A stretch of DNA of 64,000 bases from Natronolimnohabitans sp. A-GB9 (GCF_030848565.1 NZ_JAVDDV010000002.1:410567-474566); one strand, 5' to 3'. Positions 17,220-26,829 are shown, numbered from the stretch's first letter. Translations and numbers: made by a program. The notes: generated from the sequence alone by a model not told the origin.

Positions 17220-18869
17220 TCACTCCATCGGGTGGACGTCGGTCACCGTTCCGACGCCCTTACTGCGGCCCTCGCGGAAGACGAACTTCTGGCCCTCCTC
17301 GACGAGGTACGGACGGAACTTGAACCGAACCGTGGTCTTACCGGTGTCACCCGGAAGGAGACGGCCGTTTTTCGGGTAGAAGGCCGCGGCCTCGCCGATC
17401 GTCTCGAGGTGGACGACGGGTTCGTAGCCGTCGCCGATCCGGGTGGGGTGGTTGAGAACCATCACTTCGGCTTCGAACTCCCGGACGGGGTCGGGATCGG
17501 CGTCGCGTGGCAACAGGACCATCCCGCGGTCGATGGCGCTTTCTTTGACGCCTTTGAGCGCGATACCGACGATTCGGCCGGCCTGGGCCTCGTCGACACG
17601 GTGGTAGTGCATCTCGATCGAGCGGACTTCGACCTCCCGGAACCGGCCGTCGGGCATCGGCCCGAGCAGGAGTTCGTCGCCGGCCTCGACCTCGCCGGAC
17701 ATGACGGTTCCGGAGGCGACTGCACCGACGCCGGTCACCGAGTAGCTCCGGTCGACGTACATCCGGAACTCGCCGGTATCCTGGGACGTCTTGGGGAGCC
17801 GATCGAACAGCTCGTCTAACGTCTCGAGGCCGTCCATCGTGATCGCGCTCGTCTCGACGATCGGGACGACCCGTTCGCTGATCTCTTCGACGGCGGCGTC
17901 GACGCCGTGGCGGGAGACCCGCAGCGGCGACTTGTCGACCTCGCGCAGGAGGCGTTCGACCTCGCGTTCGACGTCCTCGATGCGCTCCTCGTCGACGATA
18001 TCGGTCTTGGTGATCGCGACGATCGTCGGGAGGTCCGTCGCCAGCAAGACGCCGAGGTGTTCTCGAGTGGTGCGTGTCGGTCCGTCGTCAGCGGCGACGA
18101 CCAACAGTCCGTAGTCGAGTTTCTGGCCGACGAGCCCTCGAATGGTGGTTCGGAGCCACGGCTCGTGACCGACCGTGTCGACGAAGGAGACGAGACGGTC
18201 GGCCTCCTCGACGACTTCCGCGCGGTCTGTCTTGCGGTTCGGATTCCGGACCCGGACCGGGCCCTCCTCGTCGAAACCGTAGACGGCATACGACAGGTCC
18301 GCCGACAGCCCGCGTTCGACCTCGTGGGGCTGGACGTCAAGATACGCCCGCGTGGCGCCGTCGCCGTCGTCGGGCGTGCCCGTGACGAGCGAGCCGACGA
18401 GCGTGCTCTTTCCGTGGTCGACGTGGCCCGCCGTCCCGACGACGACGTGTTCGTCGTCCGTCTCGAGGACGCCCCCCTCACGGATCGTCGCGACGCCGAC
18501 CAGCCCGGACGTCTCCGACGATCGGTCGCCGCCGGATTCACTCGAGCGCGAAACACCGTCTACGCTCCACGTCTGGACCTCGTCGATGTGTGCGTCTGCC
18601 TCTTCGGCGAGCAAGGAGAGAACGTCCATCGTCTCGGAGAACGTGTCGGGGTCGACGCCAGCGAGTCCGCCGTCGTCGGTCACGCCGACGACGTAGGTCG
18701 CCTCGCCGTCCCCGGAGAGCAGTCGGTGACGCAGTTGCGCGGCCAGGCTCTCCCGGCGTCCACCCTCGAGGTGGACGTCTCGTGACAGGCGTTCCTTGAA
18801 TTCGACGTTGCCACCGTCCTGTTCGCCACGGTCCAGGGCTCGCTCGAGGAGAGCCCGGTCACGGCTCAT
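17220..18869 (-). CDS. GTPBP1-family translational-type GTPase
   Basis: 549 residues from MSRDRALLERALDRGEQDGG. An N-terminal ~140-residue region precedes an EF1A-like GTP-binding domain: P-loop GTAGHVDHGKST (~147-158), switch II DTVGHEP, and the base-specificity motif ITKTD. Two beta-barrel domains follow (VTGVGAVASGTVMSGEV, then KTTVRFKFRPYLVEEGQKF). It fits the GTPBP1-like archaeal GTPases. In animals, members rescue stalled ribosomes or affect RNA decay; the archaeal role is unproven. A start 27 bases further upstream is possible, but the chosen ATG matches homologues as I recall them. Confidence 0.88.
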   Translation of the reverse strand: MSRDRALLERALDRGEQDGGNVEFKERLSRDVHLEGGRRESLAAQLRHRLLSGDGEATYVVGVTDDGGLAGVDPDTFSETMDVLSLLAEEADAHIDEVQTWSVDGVSRSSESGGDRSSETSGLVGVATIREGGVLETDDEHVVVGTAGHVDHGKSTLVGSLVTGTPDDGDGATRAYLDVQPHEVERGLSADLSYAVYGFDEEGPVRVRNPNRKTDRAEVVEEADRLVSFVDTVGHEPWLRTTIRGLVGQKLDYGLLVVAADDGPTRTTREHLGVLLATDLPTIVAITKTDIVDEERIEDVEREVERLLREVDKSPLRVSRHGVDAAVEEISERVVPIVETSAITMDGLETLDELFDRLPKTSQDTGEFRMYVDRSYSVTGVGAVASGTVMSGEVEAGDELLLGPMPDGRFREVEVRSIEMHYHRVDEAQAGRIVGIALKGVKESAIDRGMVLLPRDADPDPVREFEAEVMVLNHPTRIGDGYEPVVHLETIGEAAAFYPKNGRLLPGDTGKTTVRFKFRPYLVEEGQKFVFREGRSKGVGTVTDVHPME

Positions 18870-19050
18870 ACAGTCCGGTAGCGGCTCACACGGCAAAAGC
18901 CTTCTCGTATGTTGTTAACACGTGCCACGAAAATGTCCGGCGTTCGGAACTCACTCGAGCCAGTAGTACACGGTCTCTCGACCGGAACGGCGGTCGACAA
19001 CGCCGGCATTCCGGGGGCGGTTTCAAGACGCTCGAGTGCCTATTTCGAGT

Positions 19051-19230
19051 ATGAGCGTCAGCGGTCTCTGTCAGATCTGTGAGTCACAACCCGCACAACA
19101 CCGGTGTCCGAACTGCGGGACGCTCGCCTGTGACGACCACTTCGAGGAGTCACGCGGGATCTGTGTCGACTGTGCCACACAGGCGGATCCGAGCCGACAG
19201 TCCGAGGACGTGGACATCCATCGATTCTAA
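19051..19230 (+). CDS. HIT-type zinc-finger protein
   Basis: 59 residues, starting MSVSGLCQICESQPAQHRCP. A series of Cys/His pairs (CxxC, CxxC, C-H and CxxC) in the order of a HIT-type or B-box-like zinc finger fills most of the protein (CQIC, CPNC, CDDH, CVDC). A role in protein or RNA interaction is inferred. The ATG at 19051 is preferred over an upstream in-frame GTG. The next gene starts two bases after its stop, so the two form an operon. Confidence 0.78.
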   Translation: MSVSGLCQICESQPAQHRCPNCGTLACDDHFEESRGICVDCATQADPSRQSEDVDIHRF

Positions 19231-19232
19231 CC

Positions 19233-19487
19233 GTGACCTCGATCCGCGACGTCCTCGGCGAGACGCTGGCTATCGGTGAACGGTTCGACCTCGTCCTCGA
19301 GGAGCGCGACGGCGTCCTCGTTGCCGACCATCCAAACGACGCGTGTCCGATGGACGTCGCCGTCGTCGAGGGACTGGATCGACTCGAGGAGCGACCGCCA
19401 ACCGACCCGGTCACGGTCGAGATCGTCGATCGAATCGACGACGGGTACGTGACGGGACGCGTGGTCGAAGATTCTCGGGCCACTTGA
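19233..19487 (+). CDS. Conserved haloarchaeal protein of unknown function
   Basis: 84 residues, GTG start two bases after the zinc-finger gene. The sequence has a small all-beta look: RDVLGETLAIGERFDLVLEE, then PMDVAVVEGLDRLEERPPTD and VTVEIVDRIDDGYVTGRVVE. The last stretch is reminiscent of OB/TRAM-like strands, but no named family is certain. Co-transcription with the zinc-finger protein suggests a linked role. Confidence 0.6.
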   Translation: MTSIRDVLGETLAIGERFDLVLEERDGVLVADHPNDACPMDVAVVEGLDRLEERPPTDPVTVEIVDRIDDGYVTGRVVEDSRAT

Positions 19488-19572
19488 TCCAGGCACGTCA
19501 CTGTTTTCGGTACGTTCTTCGAATCGTGGAACGACCGATGTCCCTAAACCGATCCGGTCCTCCGATCCCGGC

Positions 19573-20682
19573 ATGCACGCGCCCGTGCCGGAGTACGACC
19601 CCGAGAGACTACTTGCAGACGCCGAGACGTTCATCCGGCAGTGTTACACGGAACTCGACCGCGAAGACGAAATCGAGGGACGGATCGCCGAGATCGAGTC
19701 CGAAATCGAGGAGACGGGCCACTACGAACACACTGCCGCGGAACTCGAGCACGGCGCACGGATGGCCTGGCGCAACAGCAACCGCTGTATCGGACGACTG
19801 TTCTGGGAGTCCCTGAACGTCCGCGACGCCCGCGACCGCTCGAGTGCTGAAGGTGTCTACGAGGAGTTGTGTGAACACCTCGAGTACGCCACCAACGGCG
19901 GGGACATCCGGCCGACGATCACGCTTTTCGAGCCGATGGTCCGTGGCGACCAGCAGGTCCGAATCTGGAACTACCAGCTGATCCGCTATGCCGGCTACGA
20001 GACGGACGACGGCGTCGTCGGCGATCCGGACTCACTCGAGTTTACCGAGTACTGCCAATCGAAAGGCTGGGAGGGCGAAGGCACTGACTACGACGTCCTT
20101 CCGCTCGTGATCGAGACGACCGAGGAGGAGCCCGAACTGTTCGAGGTACCCGAGGAACTGGTTCTCGAGGTACCCATCACTCACCCCGACTACGCCTGGT
20201 TCGACGAACTCGGACTACAGTGGTACGCCGTCCCCGTCGTCTCGAACATGCGCCTCGAGATCGGCGGACTCCAGTACACCGCCGCCCCGTTCAACGGCTG
20301 GTATATGGCGACCGAGATCGCGGCGCGCAACTTCGGCGACGAGGATCGCTACGACGTGCTCCCGGAAGTCGCCGATCGGCTCGGCCTGAACACGAACCGG
20401 AACCGCAACCTCTGGAAGGACGAGGCGCTGGTCGAGTTGAACCGGGCGGTGTTGCACTCCTTCGAACGCGACGGGGTGAAAATCGTCGACCACCACACGG
20501 CGGCCGAGCAGTTCGAGGCGTTCGAACGCCGCGAGGAGGCCGCGGGCCGGGACGTGACGGGCGACCGATCCTGGCTTCTCCCGCCGATGTCGTCGTCGAC
20601 GACCCATATCTTCCACAAGAAGTACGACAACGAGATCAACACGCCCAATTTCTTCTACCGGCCGGCGCCCTACGAGAAATGA
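19573..20682 (+). CDS. nos: Nitric oxide synthase oxygenase
   Basis: 369 residues, the size of bacterial NOS oxygenases. The haem-thiolate motif is WRNSNRCIGR with Cys72. The arginine-binding site region is PFNGWYMATEI, with Glu248 as the substrate-binding glutamate. The C-terminal pterin/dimer region includes THIFHKKYDNE. The enzyme oxidises L-arginine to citrulline and NO using electrons from separate reductases. No flavoprotein reductase domain is fused or adjacent. The gene is monocistronic. Confidence 0.94.
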   Translation: MHAPVPEYDPERLLADAETFIRQCYTELDREDEIEGRIAEIESEIEETGHYEHTAAELEHGARMAWRNSNRCIGRLFWESLNVRDARDRSSAEGVYEELCEHLEYATNGGDIRPTITLFEPMVRGDQQVRIWNYQLIRYAGYETDDGVVGDPDSLEFTEYCQSKGWEGEGTDYDVLPLVIETTEEEPELFEVPEELVLEVPITHPDYAWFDELGLQWYAVPVVSNMRLEIGGLQYTAAPFNGWYMATEIAARNFGDEDRYDVLPEVADRLGLNTNRNRNLWKDEALVELNRAVLHSFERDGVKIVDHHTAAEQFEAFERREEAAGRDVTGDRSWLLPPMSSSTTHIFHKKYDNEINTPNFFYRPAPYEK

Positions 20683-20715
20683 AACGATAGTAACCGCTGA
20701 CCGTCGTGGAAGACG

Positions 20716-21516
20716 TCACTCGCGGTACTGATTCAGCCGCTTTTTAAGCCGCTTTGCGGCCTCGCCCGATGCTTTTGCGAACTCCTCGCCGCGGTCCTCG
20801 CCGGCGAAAATGATCCCGCGCGAGGAGTTGACCAGGCCGACGCCGTCGGCGAGGCCGTACTCGACGGCGGCCTCGGCGTCACCACCCTGTGCGCCCACGC
20901 CGGGCACGAGGAAGGGCAGATCGGGTACCTGCTCGCGCAGTTGCTCGAGTTCTTCGGGTTTCGTCGCACCGACGACGAGCCCCACGTTGTCGTGTTCGTT
21001 CCACAGGTCGGCCAGTGCGGCCACGCGCTCGTAGAGCGGTTCGCCGGTCTCGAGTTCCAGATCCTGCAGATCCGCACCGCCGGGGTTAGAGGTCCGACAG
21101 AGGACGAAGACGCCCGACGCCTCGTCGTCTAGGAACGGTTGCAGCGAGTCTCGGCCCATGTAGGGGTTGACCGTGATGGCGTCGACCGTCTCGAGCATCT
21201 GTGCGTACTGTCGGGTCGTGTTCCCAATGTCGGCTCGCTTGGCGTCGAGCAGAACAGGGACGTCCTTGCCGTGGGCGTAGGCGATCGTCTCCTCTAAGGC
21301 CCGCCAGCCGTCGGGATCCTCGTAGAAGGCGGCGTTCGGTTTGTAGACGGCGGCGTGTTCGTGCGTGGCGTCGATGATCCGGCGGTTGAAGGCCCACCGC
21401 GGGAGGTCGTGATCCGCGAGGTGGTCGGGAAGCCGCGATGGATCGGGATCGAGACCGACGCTGACGATGCTGTCGACCGTCCGAATGCGGTCGTGCAGCC
21501 GATCGAAGAAGTTCAT
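20716..21516 (-). CDS. pyrF: Orotidine 5'-phosphate decarboxylase
   Basis: 266 residues. It catalyses the last step of UMP synthesis. The signature LLDAKRADIGNTTRQYA (about residues 89-105) carries the catalytic Lys/Asp network; SVGLDPDPSRLPDHL near the N-terminus and PGVGAQGGDAEAAVEYG towards the end bind phosphate and substrate. The length and GIGAQGG-like motif indicate the longer type-2 subfamily. Single gene, convergent with the NOS gene. Confidence 0.95.
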   Translation of the reverse strand: MNFFDRLHDRIRTVDSIVSVGLDPDPSRLPDHLADHDLPRWAFNRRIIDATHEHAAVYKPNAAFYEDPDGWRALEETIAYAHGKDVPVLLDAKRADIGNTTRQYAQMLETVDAITVNPYMGRDSLQPFLDDEASGVFVLCRTSNPGGADLQDLELETGEPLYERVAALADLWNEHDNVGLVVGATKPEELEQLREQVPDLPFLVPGVGAQGGDAEAAVEYGLADGVGLVNSSRGIIFAGEDRGEEFAKASGEAAKRLKKRLNQYRE

Positions 21517-21879
21517 GCCTCGGAGTGGGCCCCCGCCGGTCGAAAAAGTTGCTATACTGCCGGCCGACAGTCACACCGTTTCAGCGGGCAATCGATCCCG
21601 ACGAACGACGGTTCGTGCCCGCTCGAGTATGCACTCAACCGGTCTCTAATGGCCGTGTTCCGGGTCCGATCGTGCGTCAAACGCGGTGGCGACCCGGGCG
21701 GCGAGCGGACCGGTCATCCGAAGTCGGTCTTCGATCGGTCAGTTCGAACCGATTACCGTTCCCAAAGGAGGCGGTACGAACGGCGTAACCGGGCGAATTC
21801 TCGGCGTTCGTGTTTCGAAAGCCGGCGAATGCGAACGGTTCTCGGCCCAAATACTTTAGACGGTAGTTACTTCGCCCCG
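21517..21879. other. Intergenic region with a solitary family 1 repeat arm
   Basis: No gene supported. At 21554-21570 the sequence ATACTGCCGGCCGACAG resembles the left end of family 1 elements, but no right arm is found nearby, so it is a degenerate or partial copy. A TATA-like box (AATACTTTAG) at 21850-21859 belongs to the next gene. Confidence 0.5.
21850..21859 (+). promoter_or_regulatory. TATA-like box that favours the upstream ATG
   Basis: AATACTTTAG is centred ~26 bases before the ATG at 21880, which fits a leaderless start there rather than at the in-frame ATG at 21898. Confidence 0.4.
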
Positions 21880-22191
21880 ATGATCGATGCCCACACTATG
21901 GCAATTCGTACGAACGGATCAGAAAACTCACAACTCGGCCGGCTTCGGAACCGAATTCGGTCGACACTGTTCGGCAGCGACGAGGGGACGGACGACGACG
22001 CTGCCGGCGAGGAGACGACCCACGACGAACCGGACGACCACGCTGATCCGAACCCACAGGCCCCCGGCAATCTCTTTCAGTGTTCGACCTGCGGAACCGT
22101 CTACATCGACGCCGAGAAACGCGTCTGTTCTGAGTGTGACGACGACGTCGAGCAGGTGCGATCGACCCTCGAGTCCCAGCCTTCCCGGTAG
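21880..22191 (+). CDS. Small zinc-ribbon protein
   Basis: 103 residues (97 if the second ATG is used). A Ser/Asp-rich linker precedes a C-terminal zinc ribbon with CSTC and CSEC pairs (LFQCSTCGTVYIDAEKRVC). The acidic linker from about residue 36 to 60 looks disordered. Function unknown; such ribbons are often nucleic-acid or protein adaptors. No operon partner. Confidence 0.72.
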   Translation: MIDAHTMAIRTNGSENSQLGRLRNRIRSTLFGSDEGTDDDAAGEETTHDEPDDHADPNPQAPGNLFQCSTCGTVYIDAEKRVCSECDDDVEQVRSTLESQPSR

Positions 22192-22356
22192 TTTCTCCCA
22201 ACCGTCTCGACCGTCGGTGGTGCCCGATCAGACCGGGCTGTCCTTCTTGGCGAGGCCGAAAGCGGTACACGGCCACGCCGGAACTGACTGCAGTTGTTGG
22301 TCTCGGACGGAGCGCCGTCGGTCACTCCCGGTCATGCGTGCTGGATCGCGGTCGTG

Positions 22357-22463
22357 TACTGTCGGACAGCAGTCAGTGACCCGGCGGTCGCGAATTCACG
22401 GCCGTCACCGTCGGCAACGGCCACAGTCGTGCGACCGACGGTGACTCGTGCTGTTCGACAGTA
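22357..22463. mobile_element. Inverted-repeat element, family 1, 107 bp, opposite orientation
   Basis: Ends TACTGTCGGACAG and CTGTTCGACAGTA differ by one base from perfect inverted repeats. The interior resembles that of the 16149 and 63026 copies when read as its reverse complement. The flanks (GTG and TGA) do not match, so this is an older copy or one without a detectable target duplication. Confidence 0.8.
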
Positions 22464-22490
22464 TGACAGTAACCGATACAGCGGGCCGCG

Positions 22491-22910
22491 TCAGGCCTCG
22501 AGTACTTCGATTAGGTTCGACTCCGGATCGCGAAGGAACAGGATCGAGGTGCCGCTTTCGGTCGTCCGCGGCTCGCTGATCGTCGGCACGTCGTCGGGTA
22601 GCTCCGCGTAGAAGGCCTCGAGATCGTCGACCGAGAGGCCGACGTGTGCTGCGCCGGGCTGGTTGAGACCGGCGGCCGGCGAGCCCCGGGCCTCGGGGTC
22701 GTATTCGACGAGTTCGATCCGGATCCCGTCGGCCTCGAGGTGGGCGAACTCGCCGCGAGCGTCCCCGACGCCGACGGCGTCGGAGAAGGCCTCGCCGCCG
22801 ACGCTGAATCGGTCCGCGACCTCGAGTCCGAGGACGTCCCGGTAGAACGGGAGCGTCTCCTCGAGGTCACTGACGGTGATACCGACGTGGTGAGCGCTGA
22901 GTGAGCTCAT
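22491..22910 (-). CDS. VOC-superfamily protein (glyoxalase / methylmalonyl-CoA epimerase-like)
   Basis: 139 residues. There are two paired beta-alpha-beta-beta-beta modules: the first with HHVGITVSDLEETLPFYRD (metal-ligand His at residue 8), the second with AHVGLSVDDLEAFY, ending in DPESNLIEVLEA (metal-ligand Glu). This pattern fits VOC metalloenzymes. Methylmalonyl-CoA epimerase, lactoylglutathione lyase-like and bleomycin-resistance proteins all share it, and the substrate cannot be assigned. Single gene. Confidence 0.85.
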   Translation of the reverse strand: MSSLSAHHVGITVSDLEETLPFYRDVLGLEVADRFSVGGEAFSDAVGVGDARGEFAHLEADGIRIELVEYDPEARGSPAAGLNQPGAAHVGLSVDDLEAFYAELPDDVPTISEPRTTESGTSILFLRDPESNLIEVLEA

Positions 22911-22982
22911 CGAGTGGATCGTACGAGGCTGGGGGAAAAACGCTTCCCCATTGCCGCTCGACCGCGTGTGCTGGCGGACGTA

Positions 22983-24848
22983 TTACGAGCCGTCGATCTC
23001 GAGCGACCAGTCGCCGTCGGCCTCGATGTCGATCCAGCAGACGCCGGCGGCAGCGTAAGAACGCGAGGCGTCGAATCCGCCGCGCTGGTTGACGAGTTGC
23101 TCCCAGCTGCCGTCGGCACCGACGCCGTCGACGACGAACGAGCCGTCGCCGTCGTGAGTCACGGCGAGGCTGAGATCGTCGTCGGTCCAGAGCGGACCGA
23201 CGAACGCCGATCCCGTCCCCGACGTCTCGAGTGGTGGTTCCTCGAAGTCGTCGGCGTGAACTGCGGGCTGTTCGAGGTCGACCGACCACGGGCCGTCGGC
23301 GTCGACCTCGAGGCGGTACGTTCCCGCGTCGACGACGAGCATCGACTCACCGTCGCCGTCGGCTTCGGTAACCAGCGCCTCGTCGTCACGGTCGCCGTCG
23401 GTCGGCACTACCGACGCGGCAAACGCCGCATCGCCGTCGTGGGTGAACTCTCCGACGACGATCCCCTCGGCGAGATCGAACGGTTCGGTGTCGGTTTCTC
23501 CCGTTCCCTCGAGGGCGTGTGCTTCGCCAGCCTCGAAGATCACGCCGTCCGGCTTCGAGCCGGAGCCGTCGGGGAGTCCGTGGTTGGCCCCTTCCATCCC
23601 GTCGACGAGGTCGGAGGGCGTAATCACGTCGAGGCCGCGGTGTTCGAGGTGATCGAGCAGGTGTTCGAAGTCCTCAAGCGCCATTACGCTGCCCTCAGGC
23701 TCCGCTTCGTCAACGATCGGCGGGATGCGAATAACGGTGAGCTGACGGTACTGATCACAGAGGTTGATGTGTCGGCGAACGCCGTTGTGAAGCGCAGGTC
23801 CCCAGATCACCGGAATCGTGTGAGTTCCAGTCGGGGGTGTGCCGACCGGACAGCTCCCGAACAGAAAGCCCGTCTCGTGGTGCTCGCGGACGATCTCGTG
23901 TGTCGTCGGCGTCATCTGCCGCCAGGATGGGGCAAAGAAGTGCCGCGAGCCGTCTTCGAAGCCCTGGTCCGCGAGCGAGTCCCGGACACTCTCGACGACC
24001 GTCCGCTGTCGCCGTTCGGGCTGGTCGACGAGATCGGGCTCCCCGCGGGGATAGGCACAGACGTCCCAGCCGCGGTCACGGAGCTCGCGTAACTCGTCGA
24101 ACTCCATTCGGTCCCCGCTGCCGACGCGGCCGGGATCGACCGGAACCGCGCCGGTCCAGCCCCGTTCCTCGAGTCTGTCCGCGGCGATCTCGTAGTGAGA
24201 GTCGTGGCCGTCGTAGAACGCGAGGATCGCCGTCCCGTTGTCGACCGCCTCGGTTCGGCGGAGGTCGTCGACCAGCACGCGGGGCGGTTCGTCCTCGGTT
24301 CCGACCGCGACCACGTTCAGTTGGGTCACGTTCGAGAGGTCCGGTTCGCCCTCTGGTTTGTGTTCGTAGCCACAGTCGAGGCGGAACCAGCCGTCGTACT
24401 CGTCGGGGATCGGCCGAACGGTGTTCAGCCGCTCGTCACGGGTCGGGGCGAGGAACTCGACGACGATCCGCGTCGCGGACTCGGGGTTGATCGCAAGCGA
24501 CGTATCCCACCCCTCGAGATCGAGCCCCTCCGGAACGTCGAGGCTCATTCTCGCCTCGACCTCGTCGCCTTCGAGCAGCGCCGCCTGTGACCCGGTTCGA
24601 GCCTCGTCGGGCGCAGCCTCGATTTGTCCGTTGTAACTCCGCCATCGATCGAGTTCCTCGAAGTCGGAGAGTACCTCGCCGATCCCGATCGCAGGCCACT
24701 GCGAGTCGGCACCGGCCCTGCCCGCTGTCCCGTTCGCCCCGTCGTCGGGATCGGTCTCGTCGTCGAGGAATCCAAGACAGCCAGCGAGCGCGGTCGATCC
24801 CGCAGCGAGTGCCCCCAGTGCGTGTCGTCTCGACAGCTCGTGCTCCAT
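22983..24848 (-). CDS. Tat-exported lipoprotein with polysaccharide-deacetylase-like domain
   Basis: 621 residues. The N-terminus SRRHALGALAAGSTALAGC is a twin-arginine signal with lipobox cysteine (~residue 24). Residues ~60-230 look like an all-beta ligand-binding module. ILAFYDGHDSHYEIAADRLE (~240) begins a NodB-like polysaccharide deacetylase barrel (RDRGWDVCAYPRGEPD, then HFFAPSWRQMTP), although the usual metal-binding motif HTxxHP is not obvious. The C-terminal ~170 residues contain two further beta-rich repeats (DADGPWSVDLEQP and EADGDWSLEIDGS). It is probably a cell-surface enzyme or glycan-binding protein. Confidence 0.75.
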   Translation of the reverse strand: MEHELSRRHALGALAAGSTALAGCLGFLDDETDPDDGANGTAGRAGADSQWPAIGIGEVLSDFEELDRWRSYNGQIEAAPDEARTGSQAALLEGDEVEARMSLDVPEGLDLEGWDTSLAINPESATRIVVEFLAPTRDERLNTVRPIPDEYDGWFRLDCGYEHKPEGEPDLSNVTQLNVVAVGTEDEPPRVLVDDLRRTEAVDNGTAILAFYDGHDSHYEIAADRLEERGWTGAVPVDPGRVGSGDRMEFDELRELRDRGWDVCAYPRGEPDLVDQPERRQRTVVESVRDSLADQGFEDGSRHFFAPSWRQMTPTTHEIVREHHETGFLFGSCPVGTPPTGTHTIPVIWGPALHNGVRRHINLCDQYRQLTVIRIPPIVDEAEPEGSVMALEDFEHLLDHLEHRGLDVITPSDLVDGMEGANHGLPDGSGSKPDGVIFEAGEAHALEGTGETDTEPFDLAEGIVVGEFTHDGDAAFAASVVPTDGDRDDEALVTEADGDGESMLVVDAGTYRLEVDADGPWSVDLEQPAVHADDFEEPPLETSGTGSAFVGPLWTDDDLSLAVTHDGDGSFVVDGVGADGSWEQLVNQRGGFDASRSYAAAGVCWIDIEADGDWSLEIDGS

Positions 24849-25080
24849 GGGTATCGTCAGTTCTCGAGGCGGCCCATTTGGTGATGGACCTCTTAAGAGC
24901 GATCCGATCGGGCGAACGATCGATCGACGCGTACACGCCTCGAGATCGCGTTTACCGTCGTGTTAAACACGGTTCTCGAGCGGGAAACGGTCGGGAACCG
25001 CGTGGAGAGAACCGCTCGCTCGATCTCACACCGGAAACGGGCAGCGACGCCGGCGACGCCTCGCGTGGGGTTTTACTCGA

Positions 25081-25090
25081 TATTAATAAT
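25081..25090 (+). promoter_or_regulatory. TATA-like box of the phosphatase/carbamoyltransferase operon
   Basis: TATTAATAAT lies about 32-41 bases before the ATG at 25122 in an otherwise GC-rich region. Confidence 0.4.
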
Positions 25091-25121
25091 CACCCCTCGA
25101 CGTCCACGCTCGACTATCAGA

Positions 25122-26786
25122 ATGACACGTGACGCTGCGGGAGGACGAACGAAGTCGAAGACAGACGGGAACCGGATGGACGCGTTGCTCGTCGGGATCG
25201 ACGCCGGCTGTCTCTCGGTGTTCGATCGGTTATCGGAGGAGAACGTCATCCCGAATCTGCAGTCGCTGCTCGATGCGGGCACCGCCGCACCGCTCGAGTC
25301 ACAGATCCCGCCGTGGACGCCGAGCGCGTGGCCATCGCTGTACACTGGTGTCAACCCCGGCAAACACGGCGTCTACGGCTTTACCGGGTTCGACGGCTAC
25401 GACTTCCACGTCGTGAAAGGCGACGACGTCGAGGCCCACCGCCTCTGGACGCTGCTCGACCACCACGATCGCTCGAGTGTCGTCGTCAACGTTCCCGTCA
25501 CCAACCCACCGGACGAGATCGACGGGGCGATCATCCCCGGGTTTATCGGCCCCGAGGATCCGCCGTGTCATCCGGAGGGGATCCTCGACGACGTCCGCGA
25601 GGAGATCGGCGAGTATCGGGTCTACCCCAACTACTCGAGGGGTGACGACTCGCTGTCGGATGCCGAGAAGATCGCGGAGTACTGCCGGCTCGTCGAGATG
25701 CGTGGCGAGGCGTTTCAGTACCTCACAGAGCGGTTCGCTCCGGACTTCGGTTTCCTCCAGTTCCAGAAGACGGACACCGTCTTCCACGAGTTCGATGGGG
25801 AGTGGGAGAAAGTCAAACAAGTCTACGCCGCGGCCGACGAGCAGATCGGCGTGGTCCTCGAGACGTGTATCCCGCGTCGGGTCTTCGTCGCGAGCGACCA
25901 CGGGATGGGCCGCTACGAGAAGTCCGAGTTCCGAGTCAACGCCTTTCTCGAGGACGCCGGCTATCTCGAGACCACCCTCGGCGGCAAAGGCATGCCGACG
26001 TGGAACCTGATGCGAGACGATCTGCGGGACGGCGAACAGGCCGACGAGTGGGAGCCAAGCGCGACCGAACGGCTCGCCGCGGCGCTGGCGAGCGTCGGGC
26101 TTACGACACACCGGATCGGCCGCGTTTTAGAACGACTCGGGCTCGCGGAGTTCGCGAAGGCCCACGCACCCGACGGCGTCGTCCGGACCGGAAACGAGCA
26201 GGTCGACTTCCCGAACTCGACGGCCTACGTCCGTGCACGCACCGAGCTCGGCGTCCGGATGAACGTCGAGGGCCGGGATCCCGAGGGCGTCGTTCCACAG
26301 GAGGAGTACGAGTCGGTTCGGACGGCGATCATCCGCGACCTCGAGTCGGTGACCGCACCCGACGGCGAACCGGTTTTCGAGGAGGTGGCTCCCCGCGAGG
26401 AGTTCTTCGAGGGACCGTACACCGATCGGGCGGTCGACATCGTCACCGTCCCCAACGATTTCCAACACTTCCTCTCGGCGGAGCCGGCCGACGACTACTT
26501 CGGCGAGACGACCGAGCCATGGAACCACAAGCTCGAGGGAATCTTCGTCGCCAGCGGAGAGGGGATCGACACTTCACAGTCGCTCGAGGACGCCCACCTG
26601 TTCGACGTCGCGCCGACGATCCTCTCGGCGCTTGGGGTGCCATACAGCGATCGGATGGACGGCTGTGTCCTCCCGATCGTCGAGGCGACCGAGCCGACGA
26701 CCTATCCGGGGTACGCGGCCTCGGAGCGAGCAACTATCGACGCCGCTGTCGAAGACCGACTCGAGGACCTCGGCTATGTCGAGTGA
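25122..26786 (+). CDS. Alkaline-phosphatase superfamily protein (type I phosphodiesterase-like)
   Basis: 554 residues. Metal-site elements of the superfamily are visible: LLVGIDAGC near the N-terminus (first Asp), PPWTPSAWPSLYTGVNPGKH with a candidate Thr/Ser nucleophile (~55-75), and FVASDHGMGRY (~250) with paired metal-binding Asp and His. It is thus a cytoplasmic phosphodiesterase or phosphotransferase candidate acting on nucleotide-sugar or lipid-linked substrates. It precedes a carbamoyltransferase gene by 43 bases, suggesting joint action on a glycan or secondary metabolite. A second in-frame ATG at 25176 directly before ALLVGIDAG is an alternative start. Confidence 0.8.
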   Translation: MTRDAAGGRTKSKTDGNRMDALLVGIDAGCLSVFDRLSEENVIPNLQSLLDAGTAAPLESQIPPWTPSAWPSLYTGVNPGKHGVYGFTGFDGYDFHVVKGDDVEAHRLWTLLDHHDRSSVVVNVPVTNPPDEIDGAIIPGFIGPEDPPCHPEGILDDVREEIGEYRVYPNYSRGDDSLSDAEKIAEYCRLVEMRGEAFQYLTERFAPDFGFLQFQKTDTVFHEFDGEWEKVKQVYAAADEQIGVVLETCIPRRVFVASDHGMGRYEKSEFRVNAFLEDAGYLETTLGGKGMPTWNLMRDDLRDGEQADEWEPSATERLAAALASVGLTTHRIGRVLERLGLAEFAKAHAPDGVVRTGNEQVDFPNSTAYVRARTELGVRMNVEGRDPEGVVPQEEYESVRTAIIRDLESVTAPDGEPVFEEVAPREEFFEGPYTDRAVDIVTVPNDFQHFLSAEPADDYFGETTEPWNHKLEGIFVASGEGIDTSQSLEDAHLFDVAPTILSALGVPYSDRMDGCVLPIVEATEPTTYPGYAASERATIDAAVEDRLEDLGYVE

Positions 26787-26829
26787 GTGTACGAACCGTC
26801 TCCGATCGATCCGAAACCCAGCCGAATCC

